DNA of 64,000 nt from Antilocapra americana (Eukaryota; Chordata; Mammalia; Artiodactyla; Antilocapridae), in the NCBI GenBank assembly GCA_007570785.1, contig ML664199.1, positions 18,044,957 to 18,108,956 on the forward strand. The letters are read 5' to 3'. The translations under genes and the position numbers were made by a program. This document shows, piece after piece, positions 1-64,000 of the stretch. Within the stretch, counting starts at the first letter, position 1. Each line of letters starts with the position of its first letter. The notes under the pieces are model-generated. The model did no database searches. It was given only the letters and a program-made list of their open reading frames with translations, and was not told where the DNA came from.

Positions 1-194
1 AGCCTTACTAAGGTCTGATCTTGGTCCTGATCTTGGCCCACACATCAACACAAATCAGCACATCTGCTCAGCTGACCCAGAGACTCAAGAGCAAAAGTAA
101 ATATTTACAGTCCCTTATCACTGAGGTTCTATGTTTCTTACACAGCATTACTGCATCAGCAGACAACTCTTATATAAAACATATATTGAAAAAA

Positions 195-360
195 CAACAA
201 ATTTTAAGTGTACATACAGCTCAGTGAATTGCCATAAAGTGAACTCGAGTGAACCAGTACTCAGATCAAGAAATAGCACATTAATTGTACTCCAGAAACA
301 TATGTTGAGTGCTCTTCCATTACCACACTTCCCATAGAGAAGTCTCCAACACTGATTCAT
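195..360 (-). repeat. Ancient L1 3'-region fragment (probable)
   Basis: A stretch reading aattttaagtgtacatacag and later cagatcaagaaatagcaca resembles the old mammalian L1M 3' region in reverse orientation. It is divergent; family and borders are uncertain. Confidence 0.35.
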
Positions 361-924
361 TTTTCCATTCCCTTCAAATCACATTATATGACTTAATTCC
401 TAGCCAAGGGTGGGCTGATTGTTGGACAATCATCAAGTAGTCAGGGCCCTTTCTGATTTCTCTTGAGTGGTCTTTGAGACCACCAGTGACATGCAACATC
501 TTAACAATTATGGCTAGCCGTCTCATTTTCTGGATCTCCCATGTTAAACTTCTGAGTAGTCTGCTCATCTGTGACTTGCCCCACCAGTGCTCAGGACCTG
601 CGTTAGCCTTTGACAGCCCTCTGGTAGCAACGCTGCTGGTTTCAAGGCATGCCTCCTGACTGAACTCCCAGTCAAGGAGAAAGGGGAAGACAAGACTCAG
701 AATGGGAGAAGTCACATAATAAACTGTAATTCCTACCAAAAGCTGAGTAGTTTTTCTTAGTTCTTCTCAATTTGTTGTATGTCTCTGCTTGAGTTCCAGA
801 GTCCTAAAAGTGGTTGTTTTTATTTTTATTTTTTTTTCCCAATTCTGTTGTTTCCAGGAAAGTTGATTTGTCATGTTCCTTTTCTCTTTCTGGCCATGTT
901 GTGCAGTCCCCATTTGTCATGTTC
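361..924. other. Intronic stretch without recognised feature
   Basis: Slightly more GC-rich than the surrounding intron, especially 430-740. I see no coding potential that resembles a protein and no repeat I can name; an old LTR is possible. Confidence 0.3.
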
Positions 925-1158
925 TTCTGTAAGTCTGGACTTCCCTGGTGGCTCAGACAGTAAAGCATCTGCCTATAATGCGGGAGACCCAGGTTTGATC
1001 CCTGGGTTGGGATGATCCCCTGGAGAAGTAAATGGCAACCCACTCCAGTACTCTTGCCTGGAAAATCCCACAGACAGAGGAGCCTGGGAGGCTACAGTCC
1101 ATGGGGTAGCAAACAGTCGGATACGACTGAGCGACTTCACTTCACTTTCTGTAAGTCT
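925..1158 (+). repeat. Bov-tA SINE with 12-bp target duplication
   Basis: Ruminant tRNA-headed SINE with the BovB-type 3' part: head ttccctggtggctcag, internal ggcaacccactccagta, tail cgactgagcgacttcacttc. Identical flanks ttctgtaagtct at 925-936 and 1147-1158 are the target-site duplication, showing an intact and fairly young insertion. Confidence 0.93.
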
Positions 1159-1640
1159 ATTACCTTTTTATATTTTATAAATCACAAGCAGAATGAAGGT
1201 TCTATAATTTCTGAATTTTGTTGCATAATTAAATATATATGATATCAAACTAATTTTTCCTTCTATTAGTTTGTGATTTCAGACAAAAAGCTTTTAAGTA
1301 TTACTTTCTGCTACAGTCTATTCCTTTTTTTTTCCTAGTCTATTCCTAACTCCATTTAAGGGTTTTGCTTAAGTGCTGATTTTCTAAGTTTCAAGAAATT
1401 CAGATGTTAAGCTATACTCAAACTTTAACGATTTAAAGACCAATCACAAAATGTAAGAATTATTTAAGGCTTTCAATATTCTTTTTCTATTTCAAAACTT
1501 CTATCACATTATCAACTCATCATGGGAAGAAGCACAGAATCATGTTAAGAGCACAACTGTATACATAAGGCAGATGTCACTTCTGTTCTAAACTTTCCAG
1601 TAGCTCCCCTGTTACTCAGAAAAGTATTTTACAATGGCCT

Positions 1641-1881
1641 ATAAGGCAACATGGGCTTCCCCTGTGGTGCAGTGGTGGTAAAGAATCTGCCTGCCAATGT
1701 AGGAGATGCAAGAGACATAGGTATGATCCCTGGGTGAGGAATACCCCTTGGAGTAGGAGATGGCAACCCATCCAAGTATTCTTGCATGGAAAATTTCATG
1801 GGCAGAGGAGCCTGGTGGGCTAGTCCAGGGGGTTGCAAAGAACTGGACAAAACTGAGAGCAACACACACATAAGGCAACAT
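1641..1881 (+). repeat. Bov-tA SINE nested in L2, 12-bp target duplication
   Basis: Head gggcttcccctgtggtgcag, tail ggacaaaactgagagcaac. Flanked by ataaggcaacat at 1641-1652 and 1870-1881. The duplicated target is itself L2 sequence. Confidence 0.92.
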
Positions 1882-2204
1882 ATCTGGCCCAGGCATATCT
1901 CTGAGCTCATCTCCTACCACTCTCCTCATTTGCTCATTCCACTTCGGCCACACTAGCTTCCTTGAGTGTTCCTCAACCACACTAGTATTCCTCTGGCCTA
2001 GAATAACTGTGTGGACTGACTGCCTGGGAGGTTCCTTCCTCAATATCCACATAATAACACACTAATCTCCTTCAAATCTTTGTTCAGTGATGCCTGGTTA
2101 AAATTTCAATTTGTATTCCTCATCTCCTCTGGCAGTCCTTATCCCCTTCTACCTCTCTCATTTTTACTTGTACATAACTTTTATCTTGTAACATGTGTTA
2201 CAGA

Positions 2205-2672
2205 CTAATTTCCAAAATGGTTACAGCAGTATTTCCAGTCCATGTGCTCTTCCAGAATCTTCCCATTCACCATCAAGAGGCTGAGTCTCTCTTTCCCTTG
2301 AACCTGGATGGGACTTTGCCTCAGTGACTAGAATGCAGGGGAAATAATGCTGCATGACTTCTGGGGCCTGATCATTAACAGAGATGCTGCCTTCTGTTTG
2401 GTTCTCACCATGGTGTGGGAAAGCCCAAACTAGTCCATGGGGAGAGATCACAAGAGGAGACTGACGCTTTCAGCTGATGGCCAGCATCAACCAGCAAACA
2501 TGCAATTAGCCTTTCAAATCTTTCAGCTGAGGGCCCACATGCAAGTGGGGGAGACAAACTGGCCCCATTGTCCCTGTCCAAATGCTGACCCACAGGCGTA
2601 ATAAATGACTGTCTTATACCACTGTATTTTGGGGTAAATTGTTATACAGCCATATGTTAACAAAACACTGAA
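2205..2672 (+). repeat. MaLR/ERVL-type LTR relic (MLT1-like) nested in L2
   Basis: The 3' end with aataaatgactgtcttatac and ttttggggtaaattgttata is typical of MLT1-class LTR ends. The interior is a GC-richer, non-coding stretch. It separates two collinear L2 pieces. Family assignment is by eye. Confidence 0.5.
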
Positions 2673-2815
2673 ACACTATATATTTTCACTATGTATTATA
2701 TTTATTGTCTGCTTGCTTCCACCAGAATATAAATTCCACAAAGGAAGAGATTTTTCCCTTTTTGGTTTACTAATACATGCCAAGTGGTCAGTAAACATTT
2801 TTTCATTAAACAAGG

Positions 2816-3049
2816 GTTAATTCTCAAAGCACCTGAACATATAAGTTTAAACTAATAGTAAAAATTACTGAAATTAAAGAAGGAAGTTTTTCTGAATTAT
2901 TTGTGAATTTAAATTATCCTTGACCAATTTTTTTAGAAATACCACATTAAACATCAAACATACTGCTATTGTCATTATGATGGTTTACGTTTTTAGGCAA
3001 GTGTTAATGCCTAAAGGAAGGAAACGGCAATTAAATTTGTTAAGCTCAC
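2816..3049. other. Intron sequence next to last exon
   Basis: AT-rich intron leading to the donor at 3049-3048 (minus strand). No feature beyond the splice donor. Confidence 0.6.
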
Positions 3050-57520
<54,471 letters not shown>

Positions 57521-58074
57521 CTGTAAGAAATTAAAAAAGGAATACTTTAAAAATTATATTGAAATATACCTATCAATTTATAGATGACTAAAAATAATAG
57601 ATTTTTTCTATAAACAAACTGTGTATTCATCTTCACTGACAGATGATCCAAAAGGATACATGATTATTTTGACACATATTCTATGGTTTTAATTAATATA
57701 AATGCATCTGATATTTCACAGACAGTGGTAAAATATAAGTCAGATGTTGCACTTCATTCTCATCTTGTCTCTTCATCTTTCCTGAAATGAGTAACATTTT
57801 ATTCCCTGTGAATATATATACTTTTACCACCCAAAATAAACCTATTTAAATCAATAATGTAAATTTGGACTAATAATCAATAAATGTTGTATCTTCTCAC
57901 TGGGAAACACGACTATACTTGAGTGGGCAATGTACCAGAGAAATTAAAGAGTGAAGTGATGACACAATATATCACTTTCATCTAGGATAAACTTTGTAGA
58001 TTTAATAAAAGCAAAGGATTGAATGATTTTGAGGTAGCATAAGCTGAAAAAGAATAAAAGGTAGGACATGGTTA
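57521..58074. other. Start of the right-hand partial intron
   Basis: AT-rich, no named feature. Confidence 0.4.
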
Positions 58075-58740
58075 AGAAAGAAATTCAATGACACCAAAAG
58101 CAAAGGTAATAAAAGCAAAAATAAACGGGTGTGACTACATCATACTAAAAAGCTTCTGGACAGCAAAGGATACAGTAAAAAAATGATAAATAACTAAATG
58201 GGAGAAAATATGTACAAATCATTTATTTAACAGGGTTAATGTTCAATATATACAAAGTACTCATACATCTCACTAGTGAAAATGATTTTAAAATAGGCAG
58301 AGGAACCAAATAGGCATTTAAAAAAAAAAAAACAACACATACAGATGGTCAATGGGTATATGAAAAGGTGCTCAATATCACAAGAATCAGGAAAATGCAA
58401 ATCAGAACTATAAAGAAGTATTACCTCATACCTGCTGGAATCACAGACATTAAAAGACAAGAGATAAGAGTAGGTGAAGATGTGGAGAAAATGACCTCTT
58501 GTGGACTGCTGCTGAGAACACACTGGTGCAATCACTGTGAAAGTTCCTCAAAAACTTAGAAACAGAACTACCATATGATCCAGCAATCCCATTTCTGGGT
58601 ATAAAAACCAAAGGAATAAAAACAAGATCTCAAAAAGATAATGGTGCTCCCAAATTCACTGCAGCATTATTTACAATAGCCAAGATATAGAAACAACCCA
58701 AATGTCCTACAACAGGATAACTGGATTAAAAACATATGAA

Positions 58741-58756
58741 ACACACACACACACAA
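58741..58756. repeat. (AC)n tract
   Basis: Seven to eight AC units inside the L1, where older L1s also have A-rich sequence. Confidence 0.85.
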
Positions 58757-58765
58757 AGGTACATA

Positions 58766-58998
58766 CACAGATAGAGGGACTTCCCAGGTGGTACTAGTGG
58801 TAAAGAGCCTGCCTGCCAATGCAGGAGACTTAAGAGATACAGGTTCAATCCATGGGTCAGGAAGATCCCCTGGAGGAGGACACAGCATCCCACTCCAGTA
58901 TTCTTGCCAGGAGAATCCCACAGACAGAGGAGCCTATGGTCCACGTGGTCACAAAGAGTCGGATAAGACTGAGGTGACTTAGCATGCCCACAGATAGA
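58766..58998 (+). repeat. Bov-tA SINE inside L1, 10-bp target duplication
   Basis: Head gggacttcccaggtggtact, tail aagactgaggtgacttagca. Flanks cacagataga at 58766-58775 and 58989-58998; L1 reading continues across it. Confidence 0.93.
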
Positions 58999-59573
58999 AT
59001 ATTCAGACATGAGAAAGAAGGAAATCCTGCCTTTTGTGAAAATATGGATGAAACTTGAAGGGGTCATGCTAAGTGAAATAACCTAGAAAGAGACAAAAAA
59101 AAATACTGTATGTTCTTCTTTATATGTGAAAAAAAAAAGGTCAAACTCATACAGAGTGAAGTCAGTCAGAAAGAGAAACACAAATCCACATATATATGGA
59201 ATTTAGAAAGACAGTAACAATGATTCTACATGCAGGGCAGTAAAAGAGACACAGATGTAAAGAACAGACTTTTGGACTCTGTGGGAGAAGGCGAAGGGGG
59301 GATGATTTAAGAGAGTAACACTGGAATGTGTGTATTACCATATGTAAAATAGATGACCAGTGCCAAGTTCAATGCATGAAACAGGGCACCCAAAGCCAGT
59401 GCTCTGGGACAACCTCGAGGGCCAGGGTGGGGAGGGAGGTTTGAGCAGGGTTCAGGATGGGGGGACACAGTATACCCGTGGCTGAGTCATGTCGATGTGT
59501 GGCAAAAACCTTCACAATACTGTAAAGTAATTATCCTCCAATCAAAATAAGTAAAATAATTTTTAGAAGAATG

Positions 59574-59935
59574 TCAAATTCATAGAAATAGTAGAAAAAC
59601 ACTTGCCAGCATCTGGGGATGGGAGAGCTGGGTGCAAAGAGGGAGAGGTTGGTAAAAGGGTATAAAATTTCAGCTATAAGATGAATAAGGCCTGAAGATG
59701 GAACACGGTAACCACTATATTAAATGACTGAAATTTGCTAGGAGTGTCGAACTTAAATGTTCTGACACACAGATAAAAATGTGAGGTGATGGATGTATTA
59801 ATTAATTAGATGGTGGGAATCCATTCACATGTACACAAACATAAAGCCACCATGTACACTTTAAATAATTACAATTTTGTCAACTACATGTCAATAAAGG
59901 TGAAGAAGATAAAAAATTTTTAAGTTTTTTTTTTT
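59574..59935 (+). repeat. Ancient L1 3' UTR
   Basis: cttgccagcatctggggatg, gtgaggtgatggatgtatta, caccatgtacactttaaata and tacatgtcaataaagg form the 3' UTR of an older L1M element, adjoining the younger L1 directly. Confidence 0.65.
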
Positions 59936-60630
59936 TTAAAGAATAGGAAATTTAAGTAAAAGTGGTGGCACTAAAACAGAAGGGTGTAAGTTAACGCCAG
60001 AACATTAGCAAAGATCTAGTTCCTCATTAAGACAAGGAGGTCAAGCTAGAAAAAGACATTGCCAAGTGAAATGTCCCTATGCAAGAGCTGAGTGCGTATC
60101 ATAACAAGGCAGGAATCTAAGAAGCTGCTGGGACAGATACTGACCCATGACTACAGACTTAAGTGCAGGCACCCCACACGAGAATGCGGAGAAGACTGAC
60201 ACTTGCCCCGTGTCACAGGAGCACAGGGAACTGAACCGACACATCTCATTCCTAATCCCTGCCTGTTTTACACAGGCTGTTGTACTCCTGATGCCTTCAG
60301 TTTCTTCCCTAGACAGCACTCTATGGTGCTTTATTTCAGCAATCTTTTGTGGGTTATATTTATCAATATTTACCATATCAGAAAGTAAAACAGAAAATTT
60401 CACATTCGTTTACTTATTGACTCATTAAAAAAATAATAAACCCATTACATGTTTATAAACACCAAACCAAAAAAAAATTTTATTGAGAAGACTGGCACTG
60501 TTTTACTATTTTTACAAATCTCTTTAATATCTAGCTTCATGTTAAAAAAAGGGGGGGGGCTGATGTTCCTCTTTGCTTCGGCATTCCATCTACTGTTTGT
60601 GTTATTTTGGTTTGTGTATAAGAAGAAATA
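59936..60630. other. Intron without recognised feature
   Basis: 60060-60300 is GC-richer than its surroundings and matches nothing I recognise; frames in it look random. A G-run (nine G) lies at 60551-60559. Confidence 0.35.
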
Positions 60631-60631
60631 A

Positions 60632-60955
60632 GGGGATTCCCCAGTGGCTCAGTGGTAAAGAATTCGCCTGTCAAAGCAGGAGACATGGGTTCAATCCCTG
60701 GTATGGGAAGATCCCACATGCTGCAGAACAACTAAGCCCATGTGCCACAACTCCTGAGTTTGCACTCTAGAGCCCTGGAATTGCAACTACTGAGCCCGTG
60801 CGCCTAGAGCCCGTGCTCTGCAACAAGAGAAACCAAGACAGTAAGAAGCCCTCGCACCACCAAGAGCTGCAGTTGCTCACTGCAACTAGAGAAAAGTCCA
60901 TGCAGCACCAAAGACCCAGCACAGCCAAAAATAAAAAAATTATATTATATATAAA
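60632..60955 (+). repeat. CHR-2 SINE, long form
   Basis: Head ggggattccccagtggctca, repeated gagcccgtgc motifs, 3' end cacagccaaaaataaaaaaa. Confidence 0.88.
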
Positions 60956-61795
60956 AAAAGAAATCAGCCTCATGCAGACATTTAGTTAAAAGTAGCCAGA
61001 GCCTATGGGCTCTGAAAGGACCCTCAAACCATACTATGAGAAATACTGCATTACTTCAACTATTCTCTTGCCAGAACTCTCAACACTAGTCCTTCAGTTC
61101 TCTGATCACATTCACACTCTCAATCCCTGATACTGGATCAGCTCAACTGTGTACACTGAGATTGCCCATAGTACTAGGTGAGAAAATAATACAACTAAAA
61201 CTCAACTAAAACATCATATAGGTAGGAACAGTTAGCACCAAATTTGCCCTTTGCCATAAAGAATTACAAACAGGGCAAAACATACAAAATAACTAATTTC
61301 AGACTTTGAACAGCAAATAATACAAGACTATAATCTCTAGCAAAGCTCTCTAATGAAACAGTAAGTACTTTCCAGAATGAGACATAAGGAAGGGTAGCCC
61401 ACGTCTCACTGAACTTAGGGAGACAAAGTTTGGAGTTTAAGGGAATTAAAAAACTGAAATTTTCAGAAAAGAAAACCAGAGACAAGGAAGCTATACAAAC
61501 AAAGAGCTCCCAAAATATGCCCTTAAGATTTTGACTAAACACTAACTTGTACATATGTACCCTAAAACTCCAGGAGGCTGAGCAGAGGATAAGTACAGAA
61601 AAGCTGGAAACTAGATAACACCAAAAGCTCACAGAGTGCAGAGAGAAACTTAAGTTCTGACCAGTCAGAATAAATACCTAGAGCATCAGCAGAGTCCTCA
61701 GGAGAATCATGTCTTGCAACTAAACTAGCAGTTGAGTAAAAGCCATTGCAGAAGCTCCTTAGAAAGTTTTGCAAACAAGCACTGAAAGGCTCAAG
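60956..61795. other. Intron without clear feature, possibly old L1 5' region
   Basis: 61480-61780 (gaaaaccagagacaaggaag, gagctcccaaaatatgccct) may belong to the old L1 that follows, but I cannot show it. Confidence 0.3.
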
Positions 61796-61796
61796 C

Positions 61797-61920
61797 TGGG
61801 AATTATCTGGCCGTCCAGTGGTTAAGAATCTGCACTTTCACTACAAGGGACAAAAAGGACTGAACCCTGGTCAGGGAACTCATATCCCGCATGCCATGTG
61901 GTGTGGCAATAAAAAAAAGA
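61797..61920 (+). repeat. CHR-2-type SINE, short form
   Basis: ggccgtccagtggttaagaa, gaaccctggtcagggaactc and gtggcaataaaaaaaagaag in CHR-2 order. Confidence 0.82.
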
Positions 61921-61964
61921 AGAGAAAAGAAACGATTCAAGCTGATTGCGAGTAACTTGAAAAC

Positions 61965-63110
61965 CTGCCAAAACAAACTTCATCACTGCTTAAAGAACAA
62001 AATCTAGACACCATCATGTAATGAGCACAATGTCCAACATAAAGTAAAAAATTACTAGACATGCAAAGAAGCAAAACAAATAAATAATGTGATTTGTGAA
62101 CAGGAAAGAAAATGGAAACAGTTATCAGAAACAGATCCAGAAATTAAGAGACCATGGAAACAGCAAACAAGGATTTTAAAAGAGCTACTATGAATATATT
62201 AAAGAACTTTTAAAAAATAAACGTTATGTGGAAAAAAAAGTTAACTATTTTTAAAAATACAAATGGAACTTCTAAGGCTAAAAAATATAATATCTGAAAT
62301 AAAAAATTTATTGCATATGTGTAATAGAAGATAAGAAACTATTATAAAAGATCAGTGAATTTGAAGACCCAGGAAAAAAAAATCCTAAAAAACACAGAAA
62401 AAGAAAAAAACAAAAACACCTGAAATGATCAAAGGAGACTAAAGGAGCTAAGGGGCAACAGATTAACAAAAAAGTTGCATGGACAATACAGTCTTTTTCC
62501 TAAATCACTTGAGAATAAACTGCTGACCTGATACCCAAGAGTCCACACATATTTTAGTATTTATCTTGTACAAACACAGAGAACCATCAAAATTGGGAAA
62601 TTAACAATCATACAATTACTATCATCCAATCTCTAGAATCCATTCAAGTTTGCTCCAATTAATGAATGGATTTATAGGAAAAGGATCTAGCTCAAAATCA
62701 CAGTTTGCATTCAGCATTCTGAATTACAACCTTTAGCCTCTTTCAGTTGAAAGAGTTTCTATCTTTCCCTGAAATTCATGACCTATGTACTTTGAAAGGT
62801 TATAGGCCAGTTATAGGCCAATTTTATATAGAATGTCCTTCAATTGGGTTTGTCTGATTAAATTGCATACTGCTCATAATTAAATTCAGATTACATATCT
62901 TTAACAGGAGAAGTATAGAAGAGATGCTCTGATCTCAGTGCATGCTAAGAGGAGGTACATGATTTCACTTTATCCCATTACTGAAAATATTCACTTTTAT
63001 CACTTGATGAAATTGGTATCTGCCAGTTTTCTCCATGATAAGTCACTATTTTCCTTTTGAAATTATTTTGTGAAGACATACTTTGAAACTATGTCAATAA
63101 TCTGATTTAC
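61965..63110 (+). repeat. Ancient L1M-type sequence (two blocks)
   Basis: Block 61965-62400 (actagacatgcaaagaagca, aaacagatccagaaattaag, gcaaacaaggattttaaaag) resembles the region around the start of ORF1 in L1M elements. Block 62470-63110 (tgagaataaactgctgacct, aaggttataggccagttata, ggtatctgccagttttctcc) is another common old L1-type segment. Orientation of the second block is less sure. Confidence 0.5.
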
Positions 63111-63559
63111 ATCTGTCTTCAATTTATGTGTTTGTTTACATCAGTATACACTTAGGATTCCCCATAATTATCAGTGATCATTATTTATAATTTCTAACTA
63201 TCATAGATTTCCTTTTCATTTTGTTGACTGTTTCCTTAATTGTACATAAATTTTTTAGCTTAATTTAGTCCTAATTGTCAACTTTTGCTTTTGTTGCTGT
63301 GCTTTGGGATCATATCCACTGATATGATCCACTTTTAATTTTACTAAAAATTTTTACTACAAAACCACTTTTTAATTTTCTCTAGGAAGGGCTTTTATTA
63401 CCTATATTCATAAATTCCTTCCAGTTTTTGCTGTTAATGTGAATGTAATGTAAATATATTTGCTAGTAGATTACTACTGATATGTAAATACAGTCAATTT
63501 TTGTGTATTTCTCTTATCTTTAGAAATCCTGTTTGTTGGTGCTCTTACAGGTTCTCTAG

Positions 63560-64000
63560 AATGTAACTTCTAGTCTTTCCATATTGATAATCAATTATCC
63601 CAACACCAATTACTAAAGAGCTTATTGTTTTCCACTGATCTCTATGATTATACTAGATTTCCATGTAAGTGTGCATGTAAGTGTGGCTATACTTTTGGCA
63701 TCTGTTTCTTTAACCCATCTGTCTACTCCTGTGTCATTAAAACCCTTTAAATATTACTATAGCTTTATTGCCATCTTGATTCTATTAGAGCAAGTCCTTC
63801 TCCTTTGTTTTTGTTTTGTAAATTATCCTAGTCACATTTGCTGCTCTTTTCTATGAGTTTTAGGATATTTATTAAGATTCTATGAAAAAGCTTGTTGAGA
63901 TTTATTAGGATTTTATTAATAAAACTAATTTGATACATTCACATTAGTAAAATTTTAAAATTTATGCACAATGGTATTTACATTTAAGTAGGCTTTATAC
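63560..64000 (-). repeat. Ancient L1 ORF2 fragment (reverse), runs off the window
   Basis: ccaacaccaattactaaaga, tactatagctttattgccat and ttttgtaaattatcctagtc read as the reverse of L1 ORF2 in decayed form. Confidence 0.5.

Larger units (their letters stand above)
1560..2815 (+). repeat. L2 LINE 3' part, split by two later insertions
   Basis: Segments 1560-1652, 1882-2200 and 2675-2815 together resemble the L2 3' region: an early tccagtagctcccctgttac-like stretch, then cttccttgagtgttcctc, then aaattccacaaaggaagaga near the end. A Bov-tA SINE and a MaLR-like LTR interrupt it, so L2 is the oldest layer. Confidence 0.6.
58075..59568 (+). mobile_element. L1 3' part with nested Bov-tA
   Basis: End of ORF2 and 3' UTR of an L1: ataaaagcaaaaataaacgg, gaactaccatatgatccagc, aatcccatttctgggtataa, then after the SINE gaaacttgaaggggtcatgc, gtctttggactctg-type 3' UTR and gtaaagtaattatcctccaa with an A-rich end. 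5' truncated, dead. Confidence 0.85.

Noticed and set aside
60077..60403. Overlapping frames of 93-108 codons on both strands
   Set aside because: Frames on both strands of one GC-richer patch are mutual shadows; neither resembles a known protein.

Overview
The window is nuclear DNA of a ruminant, most likely a bovid (cattle, sheep, goat or close kin; I cannot say which). Two things show this. It is dense in ruminant retroposons: about sixteen Bov-tA/Bov-A SINEs, about ten CHR-2-type SINEs and two BovB (RTE) LINE 3' ends. It also carries long AT-rich introns around short, cleanly spliced exons.

The main gene is CCDC88A (Girdin/GIV) on the minus strand, from 57520 down to 3050. Twenty consecutive internal coding exons are present, 3766 coding bases in all. 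Every junction keeps the reading frame, every intron is GT-AG, and I see no stop or frameshift. They correspond to about residues 55-1310 of the human protein (numbering from memory): most of the N-terminal HOOK domain (57520-48339), a Ser/Pro linker (42957-42785), and nearly all of the giant coiled coil (35531-3050), including one 1071-base exon at 19709-20779. The promoter and first about 55 codons lie beyond the right edge. The C-terminal third, including the GBA/G-alpha-i motif and Akt site, lies beyond the left edge.

Everything else is intronic or in the two partial flanking introns. There is one processed RPL26 pseudogene (46119-46556, stop at codon 45), a tRNA-Ser(GCU) 5'-half fossil at 33661, a near-complete fossil Tigger1 DNA transposon (24173-26657), a nested L1/LTR/SINE block (36335-39845), an L1 3' end with a nested SINE (58075-59568), L2 and MIR relics, and several hAT-type DNA transposon relics. 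Many young SINEs have recognisable target-site duplications.

I found no bacterial-type system, CRISPR array, operon or second intact protein-coding gene. The most informative observations are internal to Girdin (anchor spacing of 7n or 7n+3 residues in the large exon, and a twelve-heptad Gln/Asn-rich leucine run across a phase-0 splice junction) and the insertion history of the introns. Repeat family names come from recognition by eye, not from a database search.
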